From the NCBI GenBank assembly GCA_030620005.1, contig JAUXAJ010000103.1, forward strand, positions 1-15,039: a DNA stretch of 15,039 bases, in the 5' to 3' direction. The notes beneath the pieces are model-generated. The model made no database searches, was not told the DNA's origin, and saw nothing but the letters and a program-made list of their open reading frames with translations. Shown here piece after piece: positions 1 through 5,906 of this stretch. Made by a program: the position numbers and the translations under genes. Each line of letters begins with the position of its first letter. Position 1 is the stretch's first letter. This DNA is from Promethearchaeota archaeon. Its GTDB lineage: Archaea; Asgardarchaeota; Lokiarchaeia; Sigynarchaeales; SOKP01.

Positions 1-150
1 ATAACGCCCTTCTACAAATTTTTCAAAAAATCTTGTAGATGTTATATTAAATTGGACGTCTTGAACTTTTCCATCGTCACCTAGAACTATTCTTAATCCA
101 CCATGACCTTCTAATCGGGTTACTGGTTCAATTATTATTTCCTTTACCAT
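1..150 (-). CDS. mvhA: Group 3c NiFe-hydrogenase large subunit (MvhA-like), 5' part only
   Basis: The first 50 codons of a gene that runs off the left edge on the minus strand. The N-terminus reads MVKEIIIEPVTRLEGHGGL and continues to a TRFFEKFVEGR stretch. The EPVTRxEGH signature followed by FEKFxxGR is typical of MvhA/FrhA-type large subunits, which hold the NiFe active site. The cysteine motifs that ligate nickel lie outside the window. The ATG is 4 nt past the mvhG stop, so the two genes are surely co-transcribed, and the Shine-Dalgarno site lies inside the mvhG 3' end. In the known family MvhA pairs with MvhG and passes electrons through MvhD to heterodisulfide reductase; neither mvhD nor hdr genes are visible here. 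F420-reducing FrhA is a less likely alternative, because the FEKFxxGR region looks more like MvhA. Confidence 0.85.
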   Translation of the reverse strand, partial: MVKEIIIEPVTRLEGHGGLRIVLGDDGKVQDVQFNITSTRFFEKFVEGRY

Positions 151-154
151 TTTT

Positions 155-1477
155 TTATTCGCCTCCTTTATAATCCCTATTGGCCGCAAGTGTAAATTTT
201 TGGAACATTCCAATAGGATCTTTCACTTGACTTAATAATTCCTCTTTTGACAACGCTACATTAAAGCCTTTAGTCACAACATCAGCATATCGAGATGCTT
301 GATCTGAAACCCATTCTGTTTGACCGTAGCAGCCGGTACAAGGAGCATTGACTCGAAGACATAAACCTCCACACCCCGCTTTGGTTATTGGACCTACGCA
401 AATATAACCTTGCTCAATTAAACAATCTTCTAAATTTGGAAGTCCTTCGTAATCCCTCTTAATTTTATTCATCTGCATTCTACCTCTAATTCTATCGCAG
501 GTATCGCACACTGTTGATATTTCGTGAAAATCAGGATTATCTCTCAAGAACTTTAACGCAATTGATGCAATTTCTTCCGTACTTGGAGGAAGATTCGCCA
601 ATGGTGTTTGAGGTGTTCCCTTTTTCTTCACCTGTTTTAATATATCGCCGGCAAGATCAAATCCAGCCATCAATGGAATATTCAAGAATAGAGTTAAGAA
701 TTGGTACAAGCTCTTCTTGTTTCCTGAACTTATCCCTCCAAGATTTTTTGCCATTGCTGCTAATTTTTCTACTTGGGACGAAACTGTTTTTGCGGGACCA
801 AAACAGCCCACACAAGGATTATCACTACTAGTACATTTCAACGAACACCCATTACTGGTAATTGAACCAAAGCATAGTATTCCCTTGTCTAATAAGCATC
901 CAGAATCTTTTAAATTACAATCGTTACAAAATGCTAATTCATTCATGGGAAAGGGTTTTTGTCCTAACAAGAACTTTATAGCACTAAAAATCGCCTCTGT
1001 TTTTGGTGGACAACCCGAGAGGTAAGCATCAACTTTAATAACATCGTCTAAAGGAACAATTTTATCAGTAAAACCCGGAACGTGTTGCGTAGGTTCTTTA
1101 CCGCTATTATCTGCGATGGATTCTACTTCCATGAACTTTCTCTTTACCAAATTATCCTTGCTCCATTGATTTGCCAATCCATGTACATTTCCGTAGCATG
1201 AACAAGACCCAAATGCGATTATTAAAGCGCATTTCGCTCTCATTAGTTTTGCGTTTTCTACATCTTCTTTAGTCCTTAAACTTCCTTCCATAAAACCAAC
1301 TAAGATTTCTCCGTCCGCCCTAGCTTTCAACGAGTCATGTTTGAAGTCAACTACTGCTGGCCAATATACAATTTCGACAGCTGGAAGAACTTGCAACAAT
1401 CCTAAGTGTGCATTCAAAAAGGATTGATGACAGCCCCAACAATCGGAACCTTGCATAAAAGCTACTTTAACTGCCAT
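155..1477 (-). CDS. mvhG: NiFe-hydrogenase small subunit (MvhG-like) with duplicated iron-sulfur module
   Basis: Electron-transfer subunit of a cytoplasmic group 3 NiFe-hydrogenase. Residues 1-175 form the flavodoxin-like domain holding the proximal [4Fe-4S] cluster, with C13-x2-C16, C92 in GSCSC and C156 in GCPP. Two eight-cysteine modules follow. Module one has C184, C187, C194, C202, C211, C215, C222 and C225. Module two has C324, C327, C352, C360, C369, C373, C380 and C383. Each is built as CxxC, single C, single C, GCxxxC, PCxGCxG, the layout that carries the medial and distal clusters in MvhG and in sulfhydrogenase delta subunits. MvhG is normally about 300 residues with one such module; this protein has 440 and two, so up to five clusters are predicted. 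The modules are joined by a roughly 95-residue linker. No signal peptide is seen. It is transcribed away from the tusA operon and directly precedes mvhA. Confidence 0.88.
   Translation of the reverse strand: MAVKVAFMQGSDCWGCHQSFLNAHLGLLQVLPAVEIVYWPAVVDFKHDSLKARADGEILVGFMEGSLRTKEDVENAKLMRAKCALIIAFGSCSCYGNVHGLANQWSKDNLVKRKFMEVESIADNSGKEPTQHVPGFTDKIVPLDDVIKVDAYLSGCPPKTEAIFSAIKFLLGQKPFPMNELAFCNDCNLKDSGCLLDKGILCFGSITSNGCSLKCTSSDNPCVGCFGPAKTVSSQVEKLAAMAKNLGGISSGNKKSLYQFLTLFLNIPLMAGFDLAGDILKQVKKKGTPQTPLANLPPSTEEIASIALKFLRDNPDFHEISTVCDTCDRIRGRMQMNKIKRDYEGLPNLEDCLIEQGYICVGPITKAGCGGLCLRVNAPCTGCYGQTEWVSDQASRYADVVTKGFNVALSKEELLSQVKDPIGMFQKFTLAANRDYKGGE
160..169 (-). promoter_or_regulatory. Shine-Dalgarno site for mvhA inside the mvhG 3' end
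   Basis: On the minus strand this reads AAAGGAGGCG and encodes the last residues of MvhG. The GGAGG core is 11 nt before the mvhA ATG at 150, which suggests translational coupling. Confidence 0.6.
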
Positions 1478-1543
1478 TTTTTAATCATTTTTTTGGTTTT
1501 TTAGTTTATTTAATTTTAATAAATATGTTTTTCAATTTAAAAA

Positions 1544-1564
1544 AAATTGTATTAATTACAATTT
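1544..1564. repeat. Inverted repeat upstream of mvhG
   Basis: Perfect 8-bp arms AAATTGTA and TACAATTT with a 5-nt centre, ending 67 bp before the mvhG ATG. It is unlike the four GAATA palindromes and may be a separate operator. In such AT-rich DNA chance is also possible. Confidence 0.35.
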
Positions 1565-1630
1565 AATTCATAATTTTATAAAAAAATTACTGGTTTGCTT
1601 TTTTTAAGAAAACTTTTTGTTGAATTAATG

Positions 1631-1644
1631 TGAATAATTATTCA
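1631..1644. promoter_or_regulatory. Palindromic operator candidate, copy 1
   Basis: TGAATAATTATTCA, a perfect 14-bp palindrome and identical to copy 3. It lies 154 bp upstream of the mvhG ATG. Its centre is about 59 bp from that of copy 2. Confidence 0.6.
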
Positions 1645-1689
1645 TAATTGACTTTTTTTAGTTTAGGTCAAATTAATTGAAGATTTTTA

Positions 1690-1703
1690 TGAATAACTAT
1701 TCT
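1690..1703. promoter_or_regulatory. Palindromic operator candidate, copy 2
   Basis: TGAATAACTATTCT, with arms GAATA and TATTC around AC. Its 12-bp core is the exact reverse complement of the core of copy 4. It pairs with copy 1. Confidence 0.55.
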
Positions 1704-1795
1704 TAATTAGTAAGTTTTCATTTTTGCAAAATCGTCTAAGAAATTATCGTTTTCAAAAAAAAAAGACTCAAAAATGGATAAAAATGTAAGAATGC

Positions 1796-1809
1796 TGAAT
1801 AATTATTCA
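1796..1809. promoter_or_regulatory. Palindromic operator candidate, copy 3
   Basis: TGAATAATTATTCA, a perfect palindrome and identical to copy 1. It sits just upstream of TATA-like runs that could serve the tusA operon, a position suited to an activator or a repressor. Confidence 0.6.
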
Positions 1810-1856
1810 TTAATTTTAAATAGGTTAAAATATAACAGAAATTATCGATTTTACAT

Positions 1857-1870
1857 CGAATAGTTATTCA
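1857..1870. promoter_or_regulatory. Palindromic operator candidate, copy 4
   Basis: CGAATAGTTATTCA, with arms GAATA and TATTC around GT. It ends 32 bp before the tusA ATG, where a transcription start would be expected if the TATA-like run at 1825-1834 is used. Its centre is about 61 bp from that of copy 3. Confidence 0.55.
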
Positions 1871-1902
1871 GAAAAAAAAAAAAACAATTTGGTTTAACAA
1901 AA

Positions 1903-2136
1903 ATGGTTGATATTACAGAAACACTGGATTGCACGGGCGAAGTATGCCCTTATCCAGACGTAAAAAGTAAAAGAAAAGTAAAAAAAATGAAATCAGGAGA
2001 GGTTCTTGAAATCAAAGTTCATTATCCTCTTTCAGCTGAGAGGATTCCAGAAACCATGACATCTCTAGGTCACGAGGTGCTTTCTTCTGAAAAAACAGGA
2101 ACTTCCGCGTGGACGATCCTGGTAAAAATAAAATAA
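1903..2136 (+). CDS. tusA: TusA/SirA-family sulfur carrier protein
   Basis: Small sulfur-transfer protein of 77 residues, a normal TusA length. The family carries sulfur as a persulfide on the cysteine of a CPxP motif, here C15 in CPYP, preceded by C10 in LDCTGEVCPYP. The rest fits the family's compact alpha/beta fold, including the GEVLEIKV strand. It is the first gene of a five-gene operon with a YeeE-type transporter and DsrE/F/H-like proteins. This suggests it receives sulfur from imported thiosulfate or from a DsrEFH complex and passes it on. The acceptor (tRNA thiolation, Fe-S assembly or another route) cannot be read from the window. The ATG has no clear Shine-Dalgarno site, so the message may have a short leader. 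Confidence 0.88.
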   Translation: MVDITETLDCTGEVCPYPDVKSKRKVKKMKSGEVLEIKVHYPLSAERIPETMTSLGHEVLSSEKTGTSAWTILVKIK

Positions 2137-2150
2137 GGTGAAAAAAAAAA

Positions 2151-3176
2151 ATGGCAGATTTTTATATGGTTTTAATATCCGGACTTTTAGTAGGGATATT
2201 ATTTGGCTTTGTACTACAACGCGGGCGTTTCTGCATGAATTCGGCTTTTCGGGATATTATTCTATTAAAAGAATATAAGTTAGTAAAATCTGTAGTCATT
2301 GCATTATTAACTTGTATGATTGGATTCGGAATCTTAGGCCTTTCTGGACTAATTACATTCAATCCGAAACCTCTAACATTACTTGGAAGTATTATTGGAG
2401 GTATAATATTTGGAATCGGCATGGTTCTTGCCGCAGGATGTGCTAGTGGAACTACTTACCGTGTTGGCGAAGGCATGATGGGGTCTCTTGTAGCATTGTT
2501 TGGCTTAGCACTTGGAGCTTACGCTACAGCAAGTGGAGCCCTTAGTGGAGTTAAAACTTTTTTACAAGCAGAAAATTATGGCGCAATCATGGTATTTGGA
2601 GATCTTACAGCAATTTTTACGCTTATCATCGGTCTCGTTGGACTTGCGGTAACGATCTACTTTTGGGTTTTACCAGCAATGAAAGAGAAGGGGGATAAAT
2701 CCAGTGATTTGAAGGATAAAATCTTCAAAACCGGATGGCCTTGGTATACTACTGGACTAATGATTGGGATAGTAAACATAATCGCTTGGCCCTTGTCATT
2801 CGCAGCAGGTAGAAATTATCCATTAGGAATTACTGCGGGTTGGCTTGGTAACCTTAAATACTTGGTGACAGGAGACATATTAGCACTAAACTGGCTTACT
2901 TGGATGGTAATAGGTGTTGTTTTGGGTGGTTTAATCGCTTCTTTAATTGCTGGCGAATTTAAACTAAGAGTTCCAAAAGAAGGGAAAACGATATTAATTC
3001 AACTTATAGGTGGATTTCTAATGGGTTTCGGAGCTGTTACGGCAATGGGATGCAACATTGGAAATTTATTAAGTGGCATACCACAGTGGTCAGTAGGAAG
3101 CTTAGTTGTAGCGGGTGGCATAGTTTTAGGTTGCTGGTTAATGGCATATCTCATGTTCATGAGAGAAAAAGATTAA
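2151..3176 (+). CDS. YeeE/YedE-family sulfur-compound (thiosulfate) transporter
   Basis: Integral membrane protein of 341 residues with about nine hydrophobic segments in two similar halves. Three family cysteine positions are present: C28 in the LQRGRFCMNSAFRD motif, C97 in AAGCASGTTYRVGEG, and C301 in AMGCNIGNLLSG. In the thiosulfate importer TsuA (YeeE) three such cysteines line the path, and the spacing here matches. Thiosulfate or a related inorganic sulfur compound is therefore the probable substrate. The gene starts 14 nt after tusA, and a neighbouring TusA-like protein is typical of this family. The AAGGTG site ends 10 nt before the ATG. Confidence 0.85.
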   Translation: MADFYMVLISGLLVGILFGFVLQRGRFCMNSAFRDIILLKEYKLVKSVVIALLTCMIGFGILGLSGLITFNPKPLTLLGSIIGGIIFGIGMVLAAGCASGTTYRVGEGMMGSLVALFGLALGAYATASGALSGVKTFLQAENYGAIMVFGDLTAIFTLIIGLVGLAVTIYFWVLPAMKEKGDKSSDLKDKIFKTGWPWYTTGLMIGIVNIIAWPLSFAAGRNYPLGITAGWLGNLKYLVTGDILALNWLTWMVIGVVLGGLIASLIAGEFKLRVPKEGKTILIQLIGGFLMGFGAVTAMGCNIGNLLSGIPQWSVGSLVVAGGIVLGCWLMAYLMFMREKD

Positions 3177-3198
3177 GAAATGGAGTTGATGAAAACAT

Positions 3199-3561
3199 AT
3201 GGCTCGATTAGGAATACTTTTCTTTGATGGTCCTTACCAGACGCAGGCTTCTGAAACCGTGTGCAAGTTGGCTAACGCTGCATTAGACAAAGGACATGAA
3301 GTCCGTATCTTTTGCTACATGGATGCTGTTAATGCACTTTTAGAAAACCAAAAAAAAATTGAAGGCATATTTAACATCGAAGAAGGATTTAAAGATATAC
3401 TCGAAAAAGGGGCCGTAGTTAGATTATGCAATCTATGTCTTTTGGTTAGAGGAACCATGAAAAATTGCTTAAAAAAAGAATGTGGCGATGTGAAACGGGC
3501 AGGAACGCCTGATCTTGCGAAGATTATAGAAGAAACAGATAGGTTAATAGTTATTTGTTAA
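3199..3561 (+). CDS. DsrE/TusD-like sulfurtransferase subunit
   Basis: 120-residue DsrE-family protein. The N-terminal DGPYQTQASETVCKLANAAL and the following GHEVRIFCYMDAV are characteristic. C80 in RLCNLCLLVRG sits where TusD and DsrE carry their active persulfide cysteine, and an adjacent C77 gives a CxxC pair. Seven cysteines in all is rich for this family. In bacteria TusBCD or DsrEFH form a heterohexamer that takes sulfur from TusA or hands it on. The next two genes supply the C and B type partners, so the same complex is inferred here. A GGAG site at 3182-3185 is a little far from the ATG. Confidence 0.82.
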   Translation: MARLGILFFDGPYQTQASETVCKLANAALDKGHEVRIFCYMDAVNALLENQKKIEGIFNIEEGFKDILEKGAVVRLCNLCLLVRGTMKNCLKKECGDVKRAGTPDLAKIIEETDRLIVIC

Positions 3562-3572
3562 GGTGATGAAAG

Positions 3573-3917
3573 TTGTCTGAAGAAAAAAATGTAGTTATAC
3601 TTTTACGGCAGCCCCCTCACGGAACACTTTATCCTGTGGAGGGTTTAAGAATGACGGTCGCCGTAAGCGGTGATTTTGAACCAGTTACCATTGCGATTAA
3701 TGATGGTGTTTATGCATTCATAAAAGATGTAGATAAAACAATGTATTCCATGCACATAGATTTTATAAAAAGTATAGACTTAGACATTTTTATAGATAAA
3801 AAATCACTTGATGAACGTGGTCTTACAAAAGATGATTTAATCGATCAGGTTGAAGTTAAGGAACATGGAGAAATATTAAAGTTAATTTCCGATTCAACAG
3901 TAACCATACCTTTTTAG
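3573..3917 (+). CDS. DsrF/TusC-like subunit, cysteine-free
   Basis: 114-residue DsrE/F-fold protein with conserved-looking stretches LRQPPHGTLYPVEGLRM and FIDKKSLDERGL and a typical C-terminal TIPF. It has no cysteine, as is common for the TusC/DsrF position, where the subunit is structural in the hexamer. The start is TTG at 3573, placed 5 nt after a strong AGGTGAT site that begins in the stop codon of the upstream gene; no ATG fits. The 11-nt gap to the upstream gene supports coupled translation. Confidence 0.75.
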   Translation: MSEEKNVVILLRQPPHGTLYPVEGLRMTVAVSGDFEPVTIAINDGVYAFIKDVDKTMYSMHIDFIKSIDLDIFIDKKSLDERGLTKDDLIDQVEVKEHGEILKLISDSTVTIPF

Positions 3918-3921
3918 GAGG
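3916..3921 (+). promoter_or_regulatory. Shine-Dalgarno site deciding the tusB-like start
   Basis: AGGAGG overlapping the TAG stop of the upstream gene. The spacing favours the ATG at 3932 over the TTG at 3923. Confidence 0.65.
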
Positions 3922-3931
3922 ATTGAGAAAA

Positions 3932-4231
3932 ATGGGTAAAAAAGTGTTATATTTTATTACAAGTGAAGATATCACGGGAGTAGAACTTGCCATGGAACAT
4001 ACTGAAGAAGATGTTATCACAATTCTTTTACTTCAAAATGCTGTCTATTTCGCAAATAAGTCTAATAAAGCAATAACACAGGCACTAAATCAAAAAAAGA
4101 AAGTAGCCGCATGTAAAGAGCATATAGAGATAAGAGGATTATCCAACTTCGTTTCTGATAAGATTAAATTAGTTGCATCTACTGATGTAATTGATTTAAT
4201 TTTTGAAAACGATACCATCATAAATATGTGA
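3932..4231 (+). CDS. DsrH/TusB-like subunit
   Basis: 99-residue protein of the DsrH/TusB type, the third expected partner of a DsrEFH/TusBCD complex. The start MGKKVLYFIT, the LLLQNAVYFA strand and the AACKEHIEIRGL segment fit the family; C61 is its only cysteine, in the place usual for DsrH. An in-frame TTG at 3923 would add three residues, but the AGGAGG at 3916-3921 ends only 1 nt before it. The same site lies 10 nt before the ATG at 3932, so the ATG was chosen. It is the last gene of the operon, followed by a T tract. Confidence 0.72.
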   Translation: MGKKVLYFITSEDITGVELAMEHTEEDVITILLLQNAVYFANKSNKAITQALNQKKKVAACKEHIEIRGLSNFVSDKIKLVASTDVIDLIFENDTIINM

Positions 4232-4248
4232 TTAAGAAATTTTAAAAT

Positions 4249-4272
4249 CTTTTTTTTTTTTTATTTTTTTTT
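4249..4272 (+). terminator. Oligo-T terminator of the tusA operon
   Basis: A run of more than 20 nearly uninterrupted T residues begins about 18 nt after the last stop codon. Oligo-U termination without a strong hairpin is usual in archaea. Confidence 0.65.
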
Positions 4273-4372
4273 ATGAATTTTTATGAATTTTTGTGTATGT
4301 ATATAACATGTTTTAAAGTCTAATCGAAATTCTTTTAATATTCTTAAATTCTAATAATTTAACATGGAAAAG

Positions 4373-4401
4373 AAATCCACTTCTCTTTAGGAAGTGGTTA
4401 A
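4373..4401. repeat. 29-bp hairpin repeat, left copy
   Basis: Arms CCACTTC (4377-4383) and GAAGTGG (4391-4397) around TCTTTAG, with AAAT before and TTAA after. An identical 29-bp copy in the same orientation lies at 12942-12970, and homology stops exactly at both edges. Read on the minus strand, the form CCACTTCCTAAAGAGAAGTGG resembles the terminal hairpin of IS200/IS605-family elements. That identification is an inference from shape. Confidence 0.7.
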
Positions 4402-4560
4402 ATCCCTTTAAACCCCTGCTTATCACACTTCACCAGGTTGCGCGCAAATCGATTCGGAATGCTCAGGTTACGCATTGCTGTTCGTCAAGTAACATATAAC
4501 CTACGGTTTACCGCAGTTTTTAATGGAATTAAGCCGAGATGATATCTCATCCTTCCAAAA
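4402..4560 (-). mobile_element. GC-richer stretch, possible decayed IS605/TnpB right end
   Basis: About 160 bp that is clearly richer in G+C than its surroundings and has no intact gene. It contains the palindrome TTGCGCGCAA and a CGGT/ACCG mini-hairpin. On the minus strand it leads directly into the 29-bp hairpin, the arrangement expected for the 3' end of tnpB and its overlapping guide-RNA scaffold. One minus-strand frame (4423-4467) reads PEHSESICAQPGEV followed by a stop, a short acidic tail of the type TnpB proteins often end with. Stops lie upstream in that frame, so any gene is dead. A structured non-coding RNA is the other possibility. Confidence 0.35.
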
Positions 4561-4578
4561 CAAATGTTCTGGAAGGAT
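4549..4578. repeat. Inverted repeat across the left duplication junction
   Basis: Perfect 9-bp arms ATCCTTCCA (4549-4557) and TGGAAGGAT (4570-4578) with a 12-nt loop. The right arm lies inside the rrf2 fragment, where the intact gene reads TGGAATAAT instead. The arm match therefore exists only at this junction. Confidence 0.5.
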
Positions 4579-4674
4579 ATAGAAGATAAATTCAAAGAAT
4601 TATTTAAAGATTCTTTAGAAAAAATAGTCGATGACGAAAAAAAATTAAATCATAGGCTTTTCTTTCAGATATGA
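4561..4674 (+). pseudogene. 3' fragment of a second Rrf2-family regulator gene
   Basis: This stretch encodes the last 37 residues, QMFWKDIED to RLFFQI and stop, matching residues 101-137 of the intact regulator at 11656-12069. I count 9 base differences in 114, of which 8 change the residue, and the frame is kept. No start codon or DNA-binding domain remains, and upstream sequence is unrelated. It marks the left edge of the duplicated segment. In both copies the rrf2 3' end stands directly before a cysK promoter, so rrf2-cysK adjacency is the old arrangement. Confidence 0.75.
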
Positions 4675-4786
4675 GCTAATTACTTGTATAAAATTAGTTT
4701 ATAATAATTTAACTTCATAAAAAATTAACTTAATTCGTTCTATTTATCTGAACCATATAAAGTTTTAATTTTAACCCAAAATTTTT

Positions 4787-4896
4787 TCATAAGTTTCAAA
4801 ATATGACTTATAAAATATAAAAATAATGTTTAATAATAATCCCGACTATTTCACTCTATATAATCGATAATAATAATAATAATGAGGTAAGATATG
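4787..4896 (+). promoter_or_regulatory. cysK promoter and leader with conserved inverted repeat and AAT microsatellite
   Basis: From 4787 to 4864 this is identical in both long repeat copies, while flanking non-coding DNA has drifted, which suggests constraint. It holds ATAAGT (4789-4794) and ACTTAT (4806-4811) separated by 11 nt, a candidate operator whose right arm touches the TATA-like run TTATAAAATA. A second TATA-like run, CTATATAATC, is at 4855-4864. An ATA/AAT repeat (4867-4883) follows and abuts the GAGGT site at 4884-4888. The Rrf2-family regulator is the natural candidate to bind here. Confidence 0.5.
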
Positions 4897-5826
4897 ATGG
4901 GAAAAACATACAATAATATAATTGAAACTATTGGAAATACTCCTTTAGTAAAATTAAATAGAATTACTAAAGATATAAAACCAGATATTTACGTAAAATT
5001 AGAAATGTTTAATCCTGGCGCTAGCGTCAAAGATAGAATTTGCATGTCAATGATAGAAGCTGCTGAAAGAGAAAAAATTATTGATGAGAATACGACCATA
5101 GTTGAACCAACTTCAGGAAATACAGGTATAGGGTTAGCCTTAGTATGTGCAGTCAAGGGGTATAAACTAATACTTACAATGCCAGAGAGCATGTCAATTG
5201 AAAGGAGAAAAATCTTGAAGGCTTATGGCGCAGAATTAATCTTAACTCCTGCGTCGGGAGGGATGAAAGGTGCCATTCAAAAAGCAGAAGAATTAGGTAA
5301 AGAAAATGGTAAGGTATTTATACCTCAGCAATTTAAGAATTTAGCGAATCCAGAAATTCATCGAACAACCACAGCTGAAGAAATAATAAATGATTTAGAT
5401 GGTAAAATTGATGGTTTTGTCGCAGGAATCGGAACTGGAGGCACCATTACCGGAGTTGGAGAAATTCTCAAGCAAAAAGTTGGTGATCATGTAAAAATTT
5501 ACGCGGTAGAGCCAAAAGATTCTCCTGTTTTATCAGGAGGAGAGCCAGGACCTCATAAAATACAAGGCATAGGAGCGGGTTTTATACCAGATGTTCTTAA
5601 TACAAAAGCATACGATAAGGTAATTCAAGTTACCTATGAAGAAGCTATTGATGTTACTAGAAAATTAGCAAAATTAGAAGGTATTTTTGTTGGCGTTTCA
5701 TCAGGTGCAGCTACTTGGGCGGCATTGAATGAAGCTCATAAAGACTTCAAGGAAGGTCAAAACCTTGTTGTTATTTTGCCAGATACTGGAGAAAGATACC
5801 TAACAACAGATTTATTCCAGGCATGA
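4897..5826 (+). CDS. cysK: Cysteine synthase (O-acetylserine sulfhydrylase), CysK type
   Basis: Makes cysteine from O-acetylserine and sulfide. About 309 residues, normal for CysK. Fold-type II PLP motifs are complete: K45 in NPGASVKDR (Schiff-base lysine), TSGNTG at 74-79 (substrate loop), GIGTGGT at 180-186 (phosphate loop) and SSGA near 270 (pyridine nitrogen contact). The start could also be the ATG at 4894, but the duplicated copy at 12304 lacks that first ATG, and the GAGGT site is better spaced from 4897. The distant CysE ends in Gly-Ala-Gly-Ile, the kind of tail that docks into the CysK active site. First gene of the cysteine/homocysteine cluster, behind a separate promoter. Cystathionine beta-synthase is less likely given the length and motifs. 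Confidence 0.92.
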   Translation: MGKTYNNIIETIGNTPLVKLNRITKDIKPDIYVKLEMFNPGASVKDRICMSMIEAAEREKIIDENTTIVEPTSGNTGIGLALVCAVKGYKLILTMPESMSIERRKILKAYGAELILTPASGGMKGAIQKAEELGKENGKVFIPQQFKNLANPEIHRTTTAEEIINDLDGKIDGFVAGIGTGGTITGVGEILKQKVGDHVKIYAVEPKDSPVLSGGEPGPHKIQGIGAGFIPDVLNTKAYDKVIQVTYEEAIDVTRKLAKLEGIFVGVSSGAATWAALNEAHKDFKEGQNLVVILPDTGERYLTTDLFQA

Positions 5827-5841
5827 TAATTTTCATTTAAA

Positions 5842-5877
5842 TCTGATATTGCTAATGAGTAAAGACAATACATCAGA
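5842..5877 (+). promoter_or_regulatory. Hairpin between cysK and metX
   Basis: TCTGAT (5842-5847) pairs with ATCAGA (5872-5877), extended by ATTG with CAAT inside a 2-nt bulge. It precedes the metX Shine-Dalgarno site at 5894-5900. It could be a leader or processing hairpin; there is no T tract to make it a terminator. Confidence 0.3.
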
Positions 5878-5906
5878 ATTTTACATCAAACGAAAGGTGG
5901 TATAAT

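Larger units (their letters stand above)
1478..1902. promoter_or_regulatory. Divergent control region between mvhGA and the tusA operon
   Basis: A 425-bp, extremely AT-rich stretch with no credible gene. It must hold the promoters for both directions. It contains four copies of a 12-14 bp palindrome (listed separately) and one different inverted repeat at 1544-1564. On the tusA side TATA-like runs occur around 1814-1822 and 1825-1834, both between the third and fourth palindromes. On the mvhG side several TATA-like runs are possible and none stands out. No clear Shine-Dalgarno site precedes tusA. Confidence 0.6.
4561..4997 (+). repeat. Long direct repeat, left copy (rrf2 3' end - promoter - cysK 5' end)
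   Basis: About 437 bp that aligns with 11956-12404 with some 25 substitutions and one 12-bp length difference, roughly 94% identity by my count. The match starts abruptly at CAAATGTTCTGGA and ends abruptly after ACGTAAA in codon 34 of cysK. The copies enclose the whole cysteine/homocysteine module, one repeat unit being about 7.4 kb. Confidence 0.85.

Noticed and set aside
514..1025. Plus-strand open frames within mvhG
   Set aside because: They are opposite a strongly conserved gene, with no family pattern and no ribosome binding site that I can see.
2162..2422. Minus-strand frame inside the YeeE-type gene
   Set aside because: Antisense of a membrane protein with conserved motifs; no independent support.
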